64,000 nt of DNA from positions 1-64,000 of the forward strand of contig JAFSFY010000040.1 in NCBI GenBank assembly GCA_017434985.1, given 5' to 3'. Both the position numbers and the translations under genes were made by a program. The first letter of the stretch is position 1. The number at the start of each line of letters is the position of its first letter. The notes under the pieces are model-generated. The model was not told the DNA's origin and searched no databases. It saw nothing but the letters and a program-made list of their open reading frames with translations. Source of the stretch: Clostridia bacterium (GTDB lineage Bacteria > Bacillota > Clostridia > Oscillospirales > Acutalibacteraceae). Below are positions 40,663 to 49,550 of the stretch, piece after piece.

Positions 40663-41805
40663 TCAAATTTTTTGAATACCGTTCATCAACACGCCGTGGA
40701 CATTCATATCGTGATCCACGAAAATGAGGTCGGCGCGTTTGCCCACCGCAATCTCACCGCGGTCAAGCAGGTTGGTGGCACGCGAGGGGTTGTACGACGC
40801 AAAGCGGAACACGTCGCAAATCGAAGCACCCGTGTGTTTCATCATATTGCGGCACGCCACGTTGAGGGTGAGTTTGGAGCCCGAGATCTCGCCCATAAAG
40901 TCGAAGTTGATATCGGTGACACCTTCGTATCCGGGCGGGGTAGGGCCGTAATCCACGCAGGCATCCGAAATAAGGATCACGCGGTCATCACCTTTGATGC
41001 GGCGCACCAAGCGAAGCATATACGGGTCAACGTGAATACCGCGGCTGTCGCAAATAAGCTCGGCATAGATCTCGCGGTTATAACTGACCGTTTCGTCCAC
41101 ACACACACCGCGACATTCGGGGTATTTGGGAAGCGAACCGGTTGCGTTGGTGTGATGCGTACCGATGCGCAAGCCGTACGGCATCAACGCTTCGGTTTCG
41201 TGCGGGGCGGCCTCGCTGTGACCCACGGCAAAAATGGCGTTCGGGTTTTTGGCCTTGACGTATTGCACGAATTCCAAAATGTTTTCGCGCTCGGGCGCCA
41301 ATGCCCACACTTTCACCACGTCGATACCCGCCTCGACGATCGGCTCAAAATCGGCTTTGTTGACCACACCGTGCCACGGATTTTGTTCGCGGTTGGCACC
41401 AAACTTGGGATTCATATACGGGCCTTCCATATACAACCCTTGCAAGTTTTCGCAAGCGGGATCTTTCATCGCTTCTTTCAAGAAGTTTATCTCGTTAACA
41501 AAACCTTGCCGATCCAACGAAAAATACACCGCGCTGTTCAGGGTGGTGGTACCGTTTTTGAGATGCACTTCACACGCGGCTTGCGGATTTTCCGCAAAGT
41601 TATGCATACCGCCCGCATGTACGTGGATATCGATCAAACCGGGACCCACAAACAACCCCTTGGCATCAATCGTTTCGCAGTCGGGCAGATCGCCAAACAA
41701 ACGGCGTTCGCCAAACTTCACGATCTTGCCGTCTTCGATCAGCAAAACGGCGTCGGGAATGTAATGATCTTTCATTACCAACACGGCGTTGATAATCATT
41801 TTCAT
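40663..41805 (-). CDS. N-acetylglucosamine-6-phosphate deacetylase-like protein
   Basis: Predicted metal-dependent amidohydrolase that removes acetyl from an N-acetyl sugar phosphate. The 380-residue protein has the metal motif GLIDIHVHAGG near residue 60, LQGLYMEGPYMNP (NagA E-G-P motif), FAVGHSEA, RIGTHHTNATG and the catalytic Asp in VILISDACVD. ATG at 41805 has GGAGG 10 nt upstream. It is first in a two-gene operon with the NagB-like enzyme, with a promoter at 41842-41870 and a palindrome at 41890-41907. Confidence 0.82.
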   Translation of the reverse strand: MKMIINAVLVMKDHYIPDAVLLIEDGKIVKFGERRLFGDLPDCETIDAKGLFVGPGLIDIHVHAGGMHNFAENPQAACEVHLKNGTTTLNSAVYFSLDRQGFVNEINFLKEAMKDPACENLQGLYMEGPYMNPKFGANREQNPWHGVVNKADFEPIVEAGIDVVKVWALAPERENILEFVQYVKAKNPNAIFAVGHSEAAPHETEALMPYGLRIGTHHTNATGSLPKYPECRGVCVDETVSYNREIYAELICDSRGIHVDPYMLRLVRRIKGDDRVILISDACVDYGPTPPGYEGVTDINFDFMGEISGSKLTLNVACRNMMKHTGASICDVFRFASYNPSRATNLLDRGEIAVGKRADLIFVDHDMNVHGVLMNGIQKI

Positions 41806-41841
41806 TGTTACATCGCCTCCACGGCAAAATTTAACAGTTAC

Positions 41842-41870
41842 ATTGTATCCCTTTCCCCTCAAAAAGTCAA
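41842..41870 (-). promoter_or_regulatory. Promoter of nagA-like operon
   Basis: On the minus strand TTGACT (41870-41865), a 17-bp spacer and TACAAT (41847-41842). Confidence 0.65.
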
Positions 41871-41889
41871 TAATTTTACAAGATATATT

Positions 41890-41907
41890 TTTGTTTGTAC
41901 AAACAAA
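41890..41907. promoter_or_regulatory. Operator-like 18-bp palindrome
   Basis: TTTGTTTGTACAAACAAA is a perfect palindrome about 20 bp upstream of the -35 of the NagA-like operon. Its core TTTGTACAAA is closely matched by sites at 49491 and 50976 (TTTGTGCAAA). Confidence 0.55.
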
Positions 41908-41913
41908 TACAAT

Positions 41914-41950
41914 AAAAGCGACCCTAACCGTTGGTTAAGGTCGCTTTTTT
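41914..41950 (-). terminator. Terminator of hydrolase/dehydrogenase unit 1
   Basis: AAAAGCGACC and TAACC pair with GGTTA and GGTCGCTTTTTT around GTT. It follows the minus-strand gene ending at 42008. Confidence 0.75.
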
Positions 41951-42007
41951 CACGAGATGGTCTTGCCGTTCGGCAACCCGCGTGACAGATGGCGGTCATC
42001 GATCCTC

Positions 42008-43357
42008 TTAAAAAATCTCGTGGCCGAGTTCCAACACACGTTTCACCATACGGTCGCCCGTATCGGGTTCAAAACGAGCCGAGTAATAGGTAGACTCGTA
42101 CACGTGGGGGTGGAACATATGCGCCGTGGGGAAATAGGACACCGTGTTGTAGAAATGACACATCGACACGGTGAAGTTTTTGTCACTGGGCGAACCGTCG
42201 CAAATGTTCTCCGCAAACTCGGAGAATTGCTCACCCACCAACCCGTAGAACAAGCAATCGCCAAACTTGATGGCTTGTACGGGCAGATCGAGTTCCTTTC
42301 GTTTATCCTCCTCGTAGGTTTTGAGGACGATATCCCCCGCCGCGTATTTTTGGCTGTCACAGTACGGGTCGGTAATCTTGTCGATACGGTTTCCCTTCTC
42401 GTCGTAGGTCGGTTCGGGCGCGGGGCCTGCCAACACGGCCTTTACACTGTCCACAAAGCCGTCGGGGATTTTGCGTTTTTCCACCGTAACGCTCCCCATT
42501 TGGTAAGCAATGGCCGTGTTGTCCATCTTCTTTGCCGTGGGAACCATGTTTACGTATCTCTCAAACAACGTGCCGACAATTTTTTCGTAGGTTGCGTGGA
42601 AGAGATCTTCTTTGTGCATAAAGTCCACGTTGTTGATATCGCCGTTAAAGCCCGACAAAAAGACCGACACGAACCCGCTGCCGTACACGTCTTTTAAGCG
42701 GAGCGCCAACGTGCCCGAATAGTCGCTGCTGTATTCCTCGCCCCCCACGTTGTCGTGGTGCAGGGCAAAAGACGAAATACCGCCGATGGGGTTGCCGTTT
42801 TTATCACGGAAAAAGAGAATGGAGAACGGGCGACGAGGTTCACGCGCGGTGCGCACCACGTCGTCCACGTAGTCAAAGGGGTTGGTGCGGTATTCACCGT
42901 TTTTAAGCAAACAGTTACGGCAAAAAGAAATACCGGTTACCTCTTCGCAAACATAGTACACATCGGCCTCTCGCAACCGCTGATACGCAAGCACGACCGC
43001 ATCCGCGGCACGCAACGACACGGTTTGAATGGCACTTGCCACCCTGTCGGCATACGTTTCGTTTTTCGTGTAATCCACGGGAACGCTCGTATGGGAATGG
43101 GTTGCCGCCACCAAAATGCTTGCGGGGTCGATCGGTGTACGCGCCGACACTTCACGGCGCACCACGTCGGCCAAACCTTCGGGAAGACCAAGCGCATCCA
43201 CGCACACCATTGCCGTGTATACGCCCTCGTTTTCTATCACCACCGCTTTGGCAAACAAATTTTGCTTAACACCGCAAGCAATGCGCTCAAAGAAATAGCC
43301 CGGAATGGGCAACCCCAACGGCGGGGTGATCTCCGCTTCGTAAAAACCGACTTTCAT
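42008..43357 (-). CDS. Ceramidase-like metal-dependent hydrolase (copy 1)
   Basis: Function unknown; resembles the neutral/alkaline ceramidase N-terminal domain fold. The 449-residue protein begins MKVGFYEAEITPPLGLPIPGYF and has the probable metal-binding motifs VAATHSHTSVP (about residue 90), SSFALHHDNVG and SGFNGDIN. Late come the conserved FGLVGEQFSEFAENI-like region and VSYFPTAHMFHPHVYESTYYS. There is no signal peptide, so it is cytoplasmic, unlike secreted ceramidases; a small amide or ester made from a sugar is a more likely substrate. ATG at 43357 follows AGAAGG. It is 14 nt downstream of a Gfo/Idh gene, and the pair is duplicated at 46982-49398. Confidence 0.7.
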   Translation of the reverse strand: MKVGFYEAEITPPLGLPIPGYFFERIACGVKQNLFAKAVVIENEGVYTAMVCVDALGLPEGLADVVRREVSARTPIDPASILVAATHSHTSVPVDYTKNETYADRVASAIQTVSLRAADAVVLAYQRLREADVYYVCEEVTGISFCRNCLLKNGEYRTNPFDYVDDVVRTAREPRRPFSILFFRDKNGNPIGGISSFALHHDNVGGEEYSSDYSGTLALRLKDVYGSGFVSVFLSGFNGDINNVDFMHKEDLFHATYEKIVGTLFERYVNMVPTAKKMDNTAIAYQMGSVTVEKRKIPDGFVDSVKAVLAGPAPEPTYDEKGNRIDKITDPYCDSQKYAAGDIVLKTYEEDKRKELDLPVQAIKFGDCLFYGLVGEQFSEFAENICDGSPSDKNFTVSMCHFYNTVSYFPTAHMFHPHVYESTYYSARFEPDTGDRMVKRVLELGHEIF

Positions 43358-43371
43358 TTGCCCTTCTCCCA

Positions 43372-44424
43372 TCAATCAAAGTTGTAGTCCGGTACCACTT
43401 TTTCGCCCGTTTTAAAGGATTCCACAATTGCCAAACACACCGCAACGGTGGCGGCACCTTCTTCGCCGGGGGTGGGAACGGGTTGGTCGTTCAACAAACT
43501 GTTGCAAAAATCTTCCACTTCACCGCCGAAGTTGTGGCTGTCCACCTCAACCGGGACCTTAATTTCCAGTTCGCGTTGCTTGTAACGGTCAAAAATCTCG
43601 TCTTCACTAAATTGGCCACGGAACAACGAGAAGGTCGCGTCCACGTCGTTGAAAATCAACGTACCTTTGGTACCGTACGCCACCGAACGCATCGTATAAT
43701 TGCGTTTGCAACCGGTGGAGGTCATCACCTTGCCGATAACACCGTTCGGGAGTTTCATCACCGCCATTGTACAGTCGTGGATCGGCCAATCGGTCAGGCA
43801 TTTGTTGTTCGCATAGGCAAACACTTCGGTCGGGTTTCCCGCCATCATGCGAATCAGGTCCACCGCATGGCAACCGCCGCCGATAACCGGTTCACGCTCG
43901 GGCGTTTTGCGCCACGGCGCACCGTTGCCGCTGATTTCGGAATAATCGTGTGCGTATTCGGATTCGATCATAAAGAGGTCACCGATAAGACCGCTTTTGA
44001 TGATGCGCTCCACCTCAACGTACATCGGGCTGTAACGTCCAATCTGACCCACCATCAACTGTTTGCCGCATTCTCTTGCCACACGAATCATTTCTTTGCA
44101 TTCGTCCAGGTCAAGCGCCATCGGTTTTTCGCACAAGACGTGTTTACCTGCGCGCAAAGCGGCAATCGTTGCCTCTTTGTGCAGTTGGTCGGGAAGCGGA
44201 ATGGTCACCGCATCAATATCATCACGGGCCAACAAGTCGTGATAGTCCGTATACACACTGTCTTCGGGAATGTCAAATTGTTTGGCGCGAAGAAGCGCAC
44301 TCTCGCGGTTGATATCGCAAATGGCCACCGCTTCGGCGTTGGATACTTTGGCAATACCGTTCAAGTGATATTCCGAAAAATCGCCACCGCCAATAACGCC
44401 CAGTCGAATTACCTTCTTTTTCAT
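43372..44424 (-). CDS. Gfo/Idh/MocA family oxidoreductase (copy 1)
   Basis: Predicted NAD(P)-dependent dehydrogenase of a sugar, inositol or related polyol. The 350-residue protein has a Rossmann start RLGVIGGGDFSEYHLNGIAK, the family motif HVLCEKPMALDLDECKEMI near residue 97 and GGGCHAVDLIRMMAGNP with the likely catalytic Asp/His. ATG at 44424 has GGAGG 8 nt upstream. It leads a two-gene operon with the ceramidase-like gene and is transcribed divergently from a LysR gene through overlapping promoters. Confidence 0.85.
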   Translation of the reverse strand: MKKKVIRLGVIGGGDFSEYHLNGIAKVSNAEAVAICDINRESALLRAKQFDIPEDSVYTDYHDLLARDDIDAVTIPLPDQLHKEATIAALRAGKHVLCEKPMALDLDECKEMIRVARECGKQLMVGQIGRYSPMYVEVERIIKSGLIGDLFMIESEYAHDYSEISGNGAPWRKTPEREPVIGGGCHAVDLIRMMAGNPTEVFAYANNKCLTDWPIHDCTMAVMKLPNGVIGKVMTSTGCKRNYTMRSVAYGTKGTLIFNDVDATFSLFRGQFSEDEIFDRYKQRELEIKVPVEVDSHNFGGEVEDFCNSLLNDQPVPTPGEEGAATVAVCLAIVESFKTGEKVVPDYNFD

Positions 44425-44453
44425 TGTCAATTCCTCCTGCGTATTCTTTTGTC

Positions 44454-44485
44454 TTGATAATATCACGCGGCCGTGTTATAATCAA
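44454..44485. promoter_or_regulatory. Overlapping divergent promoters
   Basis: Plus strand: TTGATA (44454-44459), 17 bp, TATAAT (44477-44482) for the LysR gene. Minus strand: TTGATT (44485-44480), 17 bp, TATTAT (44462-44457) for the dehydrogenase. The two promoters occupy almost the same bases, so they cannot be used at once. ATAACAGTTAT at 44500-44510 is a small palindrome that could be the LysR site. Confidence 0.65.
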
Positions 44486-44534
44486 ATACATATACAAGCA
44501 TAACAGTTATAACAAAACATCTATGGAGGCTCGT

Positions 44535-45506
44535 ATGTTTCAATACGCCGACTATATCTACGCCGTGTACAAAGAAAAAAGTTTTACGGCGGCGGCCAAA
44601 AAATTATACATTTCGCAACCGTCGCTCAGTGCGGCGGTGAAACGGGCAGAGGAGAAATTGGGGTTTCTCATTTTTGACCGCTCTTCCTCCCCGCCGGTAC
44701 TGACCGACGCGGGGCACGTGTACATCAACGCCGTGGAAGAAATGAACAAGGTCAAACGCAATCTGAAAAACTACGTGCAAAACATTCATTCACTCACCTA
44801 TGGCGACGTGGTGCTCAGCGGCAACAGTTTCATCTCGACTTTTGTGTTGCCTCCCCTGATGAAGGCCTTTGACGAACAATATCCCTCCATTCGTTTGTTT
44901 TCGGAGGAAGGGCATTCGGCACAGTTGTATGACAAACTGCTGAACGAAGAAAGCGACGTGTTGGTGGGCAACGAGTTGGACGTGGACGAGTTTGTGGCGT
45001 GGCCGCTTTGCGAAGAACATCTGTTGTTGGCGGTACCGAAAAGCGATGCGTTATATACGCAGTTTGGCGAGCACGCCTTGTCACGCGAGGATGTGTTGGC
45101 GGACAAGCATCTGCTTAGCAACTTGTCCTTGTCGTCCTACGACGGCGATACGTTAATTCATCTGGAACGTGGGCCGATGCGTGGGCAAAGCTCCCGCTTG
45201 TGTGCAGAACTGTCCCTTTCCTTTCGCAAGGTCATCACAACCGACCAATTGTTGACCGCCGTCGCCTTGGCAGAGGCAGGGTTGGGCGCCACCTTTGTGA
45301 CCGACACGCTGGTAAAATCAGCCCCGCCGTATCCGCATTTGGCATTTTTTGCGTTGCCCCCCTCTGCCAAACAGACGCTGTATATTGCCCACAAGAAAAA
45401 GGCATATCTGAGTCCCGCGGTGGCGGAGTTCATCCGTTTTGCGCGGGAATTCTACGGCCACGATATTGACGAACACGGCCTCAACCCTTATAATAAAGAA
45501 AATTGA
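44535..45506 (+). CDS. LysR family transcriptional regulator
   Basis: Predicted regulator of the surrounding catabolic genes. The 323-residue protein has an N-terminal winged helix-turn-helix (YAVYKEKSFTAAAKKLYISQPSLSAAVKRAEEKLGFLIFDR) and a C-terminal inducer-binding domain (GDVVLSGNSFISTFVLPPLMKAFDEQYPSI...). ATG at 44535 follows GGAGG by 5 nt. Its promoter overlaps that of the divergent dehydrogenase gene, the usual LysR arrangement. It is followed after 18 nt by the FGGY kinase gene. The inducer is unknown. Confidence 0.88.
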   Translation: MFQYADYIYAVYKEKSFTAAAKKLYISQPSLSAAVKRAEEKLGFLIFDRSSSPPVLTDAGHVYINAVEEMNKVKRNLKNYVQNIHSLTYGDVVLSGNSFISTFVLPPLMKAFDEQYPSIRLFSEEGHSAQLYDKLLNEESDVLVGNELDVDEFVAWPLCEEHLLLAVPKSDALYTQFGEHALSREDVLADKHLLSNLSLSSYDGDTLIHLERGPMRGQSSRLCAELSLSFRKVITTDQLLTAVALAEAGLGATFVTDTLVKSAPPYPHLAFFALPPSAKQTLYIAHKKKAYLSPAVAEFIRFAREFYGHDIDEHGLNPYNKEN

Positions 45507-45524
45507 CTCACGAAAGGCAACGTT

Positions 45525-46943
45525 ATGAAACGATTTTTAGGTTTGGATATCGGCACCACGTCGCTGAAAGCGGCGGTGTTTGACGAACACGGTACCCGTT
45601 TGGGGCTGACGCACAAGGAATACACGTTGGATACCGACCCCGTGACGGGGTTTATTGAATTTGACCCCGAGCAATACGTGGTGATGTGTAAAGATGCCAT
45701 TGCACGCTTGCGCGCGCAGTGCGGCGAGATTACGGCATTGTCGGTGGACACGCAAGGCGAAACCCTCATTTTGGCCGACGAAAACGGTACGCCCCTCTGC
45801 CCCGCTATCGTATGGCTGGACAACCGCGCCACCGCCGAAGCGGAGGAGATTGACAAAGCGTTCGGCCGTCAGCGTGTATACGAGGTGACGGGGCAACCCG
45901 AAATTACCGCCACCTGGCCCGCCGCCAAGTTGTTGTGGGTGAAGAAACATCGCCCCGACGTGTTTGCCAAAACAAAACGGATTTTTTTGCTGGAAGATTG
46001 GATTCTCTACCGTCTTTCGGGCGAATTTGTCACCGAACCGACCATTCAATCCTCCACCATTTACTTTGACGTTACCCGCAAAACGTGGTGGCCGGAGATG
46101 CTCGCTTTTATCGGCATCACCGCCGATCAGTTGCCGCGCCTTGAAAAAAGCGCCACGGTCATCGGTGAATATGAGGGTATCGTCGTGACGACGGGGGCGC
46201 TTGACCAAATTGCGGGCACCATCGGCGTCGGCGTGACCGACGAAAGCCGCATCAGCGAAATGACCGGTACCATTATGGCCATTTGCGTGATGAGCGACAC
46301 GTTACCGCCGTTTAACCCCGACAGCATTGTGCCGTGTCACCTGCACGCCGTCGACGGTAAGTATTGCTTGCTGTTGTGGTCGTCCACCGCAGGCATGGCA
46401 CTGAAATGGTTCCGCGAACAGTTTGCCCCCGACCTCTCGTTCGCCGAATTGGACGAGCTTGCCGCAAAGGTCACGGCGGGGTGCGACGGACTCACGATGC
46501 TCCCCCATTTTTGCGGGTCCACGATGCCGCGCTACAACCCTGCCGCCACCGCGTCGTTTACGGGGCTGACTCTCTCCCACACCAAAGGGCATTTTGCACG
46601 CGCCATCATGGAGGCGGTCGCGTTTACCTTACGTCAGGATCTCGAGTATACAAACGCGTCGCGCGATTGCGAAGTGCGGATCACGGGCGGCGGTGCGAGC
46701 GGCAAACTGTGGCCGCAAATCAAAGCCGACGTGACGGGGCGCACCCTCACCACCGTGTGCGAGAGCGAGACTGCCTGCATCGGCTCGGCAATTTTGGCGA
46801 TGGTGGGCGTCGGCGCGTACGAGTCGATCCACCAAGCGGTGGAGGCCACCGTAAAACTGAAAGGCACCTTTGCCCCGAACGGCGCCGATTACGAAGCCGC
46901 CTATCGGCGGTATTGCGAGACCGAAAATACGCTCATCGGATAA
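45525..46943 (+). CDS. FGGY family carbohydrate kinase (xylulokinase-like)
   Basis: Predicted ATP-dependent kinase of a pentulose, hexulose or polyol. The 472-residue protein begins with the phosphate-binding RFLGLDIGTTSLKAAVFD and has VDTQGETLILADENGTPL and PAIVWLDNRA. The catalytic-Asp segment TGALDQIAGTIGVGV and the C-terminal adenosine motif ITGGGASGKLWPQIKADVTGR follow. It lies downstream of the LysR gene in the same direction and ends at a terminator. Together with the Gfo/Idh dehydrogenases it suggests oxidation followed by phosphorylation of an unusual sugar. Confidence 0.87.
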   Translation: MKRFLGLDIGTTSLKAAVFDEHGTRLGLTHKEYTLDTDPVTGFIEFDPEQYVVMCKDAIARLRAQCGEITALSVDTQGETLILADENGTPLCPAIVWLDNRATAEAEEIDKAFGRQRVYEVTGQPEITATWPAAKLLWVKKHRPDVFAKTKRIFLLEDWILYRLSGEFVTEPTIQSSTIYFDVTRKTWWPEMLAFIGITADQLPRLEKSATVIGEYEGIVVTTGALDQIAGTIGVGVTDESRISEMTGTIMAICVMSDTLPPFNPDSIVPCHLHAVDGKYCLLLWSSTAGMALKWFREQFAPDLSFAELDELAAKVTAGCDGLTMLPHFCGSTMPRYNPAATASFTGLTLSHTKGHFARAIMEAVAFTLRQDLEYTNASRDCEVRITGGGASGKLWPQIKADVTGRTLTTVCESETACIGSAILAMVGVGAYESIHQAVEATVKLKGTFAPNGADYEAAYRRYCETENTLIG

Positions 46944-46945
46944 AA

Positions 46946-46977
46946 AAAAAGAAGTGCTCAGCAGAGCACTTCTTTTT
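46946..46977. terminator. Bidirectional terminator
   Basis: GAAGTGCTC (46951-46959) pairs with GAGCACTTC (46964-46972), flanked by A and T runs, between the kinase and the converging hydrolase copy 2. Confidence 0.85.
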
Positions 46978-46981
46978 GTTT

Positions 46982-48337
46982 TTAGTAGATCTCGTGGCCG
47001 AGTTCCAGCACGCGTTTCACCATACGGTCGCCCGTATCGGGTTCGAAACGGGCGCTGTAATACGTAGACTCGTACACGTGGGGGTGGAACATATGCGCCG
47101 TGGGGAAATAACTCACGGAGTTGTAGAAATGGCACATCGACACCGTGAAGTTTTTGTCGCTGGGAGAACCGTCGCAAATGTTCTCGGCAAATTCGGAGAA
47201 CTGTTCGCCCACCAAACCGTAGAACATACAGTCACCGAATTTGATGGCTTGTACGGGCAGATCAATTTCGGTACGTTTGTCCTCATCGTAGGTTTTGAGA
47301 ACGATCTCACCGGAAGCGTATTTTTGGTTATCGCAATACGGATCGGTGATTTTATCCACGCGGTTGCCCTGGTCGTCATACGTCGGTTCGGGTTCGGGCC
47401 CTTTGAGCACTTCTTTGACGCTTTCCACAAAGCCGTCGGGAATCTTACGTTTCTCCACGGTAGTGGTGCCCATCTTGTAGGCGATGGCCGTGTTGTCCAT
47501 TTTTTCGGCAGTGGAAGCCATCTCCAAAAACGCGTCGGTCAAGGTATCCACCACTTGATGCGACGGGACGTGACGCGGATCTTCTTTGTTCATAAAATCT
47601 ATACGGTTGATATCGCCGTTAAAGCCGGAGAAGAACACCGACACGAAGTCTTGACCGTAGGTATCTTTCAACCGCAAACCCATACCGCCCGAATAGTCAC
47701 TGTCATATTCGCTGGTACCCACGTTATCGTGATGCAAGGCAAAAGACGAAATACTGCCAATCGGGTTGCCGTTTTTATCGCGGAAGAACAGAATCGTGAA
47801 CGGACGGCGCGGTTCACGCGCGGTACGCACCACATCTTCCACGTAATCGAAGGGGTTGGTACGCACTTCACCGTTTTTGAGCACACAGTTACGGCAGAAA
47901 GAAACGCCTTTCACTTCCCTGTTGGCGTAAAACACGTCGGCCTCTTGCAAACGCTGATAAGCAAGCACGACCGCATCCGCCGCACGTTTCGAGGTCGTGT
48001 CGATGATGGTTTGGACACGTTGTTTGGTCGCCTCGTCAAACTTACGGCTCACCTCGGTCGGAATAGACGTGTGCGAGTGGGTAGCCGTAATCAAGATGCT
48101 TTCGGGATCAATCGGCGTGCGCTCCGCTACGCTTTGGCGAACCACCACGTCGAGCCCTTCGGGAATGCCAAGCGCATCCACGCACACCATCGCGGTGTAA
48201 ACGCCGTTGTCTTCGAGAACGACCGCTTTGGCAAACAGTTTGCGCGAAACGCCGCAGGCGATCCGTTCAAAGAAATAGCCGGGAATCGGCGCACCGAGCG
48301 GCGGGGTAATTTCCGCTTCGTAAAAACCAACTTTCAT
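46982..48337 (-). CDS. Ceramidase-like metal-dependent hydrolase (copy 2)
   Basis: Close paralogue of the gene at 42008-43357, with the same motifs in 451 residues: MKVGFYEAEITPPLGAPIPGYFFERIACG, ITATHSHTSIP, SSFALHHDNVG, SGFNGDINRIDF and the nearly identical C-terminus (CHFYNSVSYFPTAHMFHPHVYESTYYSARFEPDTGDRMVKRVLELGHEI- type). The close match over the full length indicates a recent duplication of the dehydrogenase/hydrolase pair. It starts 14 nt after the Gfo/Idh copy 2 stop. Substrate unknown. Confidence 0.7.
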   Translation of the reverse strand: MKVGFYEAEITPPLGAPIPGYFFERIACGVSRKLFAKAVVLEDNGVYTAMVCVDALGIPEGLDVVVRQSVAERTPIDPESILITATHSHTSIPTEVSRKFDEATKQRVQTIIDTTSKRAADAVVLAYQRLQEADVFYANREVKGVSFCRNCVLKNGEVRTNPFDYVEDVVRTAREPRRPFTILFFRDKNGNPIGSISSFALHHDNVGTSEYDSDYSGGMGLRLKDTYGQDFVSVFFSGFNGDINRIDFMNKEDPRHVPSHQVVDTLTDAFLEMASTAEKMDNTAIAYKMGTTTVEKRKIPDGFVESVKEVLKGPEPEPTYDDQGNRVDKITDPYCDNQKYASGEIVLKTYDEDKRTEIDLPVQAIKFGDCMFYGLVGEQFSEFAENICDGSPSDKNFTVSMCHFYNSVSYFPTAHMFHPHVYESTYYSARFEPDTGDRMVKRVLELGHEIY

Positions 48338-48351
48338 GATTCTTCCCTCTT

Positions 48352-49398
48352 TTAGAAGTTATAGTCAGGTTTCACTTTTTCGCCCGTTTTGAAGGATTCC
48401 ACGATCGCGAGGCAGACCGCCACAGTGGACGCGCCTTCCACGCCGGTGGTCGGCACAGGTTCGTTTTCCAAAATGCAACGACAGAAATCTTGCACTTCGC
48501 CACCGAAGTTGTGGTCGTTCAGCACCACGGGAAGTTTTACTTCCAACTCGCGTTGTTTGTAGCCGTCGAAATCCGGATCGTCGGTGAAGTGGCCTTTAAA
48601 CAAGGAGATGGTGGGCGTTTTGTTATCAAAAATGATGGTGCCTTTGGTGCCGTACGCCACCGTGCGCATGGTATAGTTACGTTTGCAACCGGTGGAGGTC
48701 ATCACCTTACCGATAACACCGTTCGGGAGTTTCATCACCGCCATGGTGCAGTCGTGGATGGGCCACGTGGTGAGGCATTTGTTGTTGGCATAGCCAAACA
48801 CTTCTTCGGGGTTACCCGCGATCATACGGATGAGGTCCACCGCGTGGCAGCCGCCGCCGATGATCGGCTCACGCTCGGGAGTGATGCGCCAAGAAGTGCC
48901 GTTACCGCCGATCTCGGAATAGTCGTGCGCGTATTCGGATTCGATCATAAAGAGTTCACCGATCACGCCATCGTCTATCATCTTTTTCGCTTGTACAAAG
49001 GCGGGCGTGTAGCGGCCAAGTTGACCGACCATCAATTGTTTGCCGGTTTCTTTGGCTACTTTGATCATTTCTTTGCATTCGTCCAGATCGAGCGCCATCG
49101 GCTTTTCGCACAACACGTGTTTGCCCGCGCGAAGAGCCGCCACGGTGGCTTCTTTGTGGAATTGGTCAGGAAGCGGAATGGTCACCGCGTCGATATCGTC
49201 ACGGGCAAGCAAATCGTGGTAATCGGTATACACGCTATCCTCGGGGATACCGTACATTTTCGCTTTTTCGAGCGCACGCTCACGGTCGAGGTCCGCCATC
49301 GCCACCGCCACCGCATTGGGTGAATTTTCAATACCATTGAGGTGATAGGCAGAGAAGTCGCCGCCGCCGATCACGCCGAGTCGAATTTGTTTCTTCAT
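48352..49398 (-). CDS. Gfo/Idh/MocA family oxidoreductase (copy 2)
   Basis: Paralogue of the gene at 43372-44424. The 348-residue protein has the same Rossmann start RLGVIGGGDFSAYHLNGIEN, HVLCEKPMALDLDECKEMIK and GGGCHAVDLIRMIAGNPEEV. Differences concentrate around residues 150-160 and 275-310, so the substrates may differ slightly. SD AGGAGG lies about 8 nt before the ATG. The promoter is at 49443-49470, and a TTTTGTGCAAAA palindrome lies upstream of it. Confidence 0.85.
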   Translation of the reverse strand: MKKQIRLGVIGGGDFSAYHLNGIENSPNAVAVAMADLDRERALEKAKMYGIPEDSVYTDYHDLLARDDIDAVTIPLPDQFHKEATVAALRAGKHVLCEKPMALDLDECKEMIKVAKETGKQLMVGQLGRYTPAFVQAKKMIDDGVIGELFMIESEYAHDYSEIGGNGTSWRITPEREPIIGGGCHAVDLIRMIAGNPEEVFGYANNKCLTTWPIHDCTMAVMKLPNGVIGKVMTSTGCKRNYTMRTVAYGTKGTIIFDNKTPTISLFKGHFTDDPDFDGYKQRELEVKLPVVLNDHNFGGEVQDFCRCILENEPVPTTGVEGASTVAVCLAIVESFKTGEKVKPDYNF

Positions 49399-49442
49399 AG
49401 TAATATCCTCCTAAAATTTTATTGACGTTATCCATCAATTTC

Positions 49443-49470
49443 ATTATACAAAATTGACCCATAAAGTCAA
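49443..49470 (-). promoter_or_regulatory. Promoter of unit 2 with TTGAC/GTCAA repeat
   Basis: On the minus strand TTGACT (49470-49465), a 16-bp spacer and TATAAT (49448-49443). TTGAC and GTCAA form an inverted repeat with 7-bp spacing over the -35. Confidence 0.65.
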
Positions 49471-49490
49471 CCTTTTTTAAAAATATTTAA

Positions 49491-49502
49491 TTTTGTGCAA
49501 AA
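49491..49502. promoter_or_regulatory. Operator-like palindrome TTTTGTGCAAAA
   Basis: A 12-bp near-perfect palindrome about 20 bp upstream of the -35 of the second dehydrogenase/hydrolase unit. The same 12 bases and flanking AATATTTA occur at 50976-50987. Confidence 0.5.
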
Positions 49503-49518
49503 ATGAGAATAATGCAAA

Positions 49519-49546
49519 AACGGCGGCAGTTTGCACTGCCGCCGTT
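49519..49546 (-). terminator. Terminator of hydrolase copy 3
   Basis: AACGGCGGCAG pairs with CTGCCGCCGTT; on the minus strand TTTGC follows. It ends the gene that stops at 49551. Confidence 0.75.
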
Positions 49547-49550
49547 AAAA

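Noticed and set aside
46364-48355. 663-codon plus-strand open frame
   Set aside because: It spans the end of the FGGY kinase, a terminator and the antisense of hydrolase copy 2, so it cannot be a real unit.
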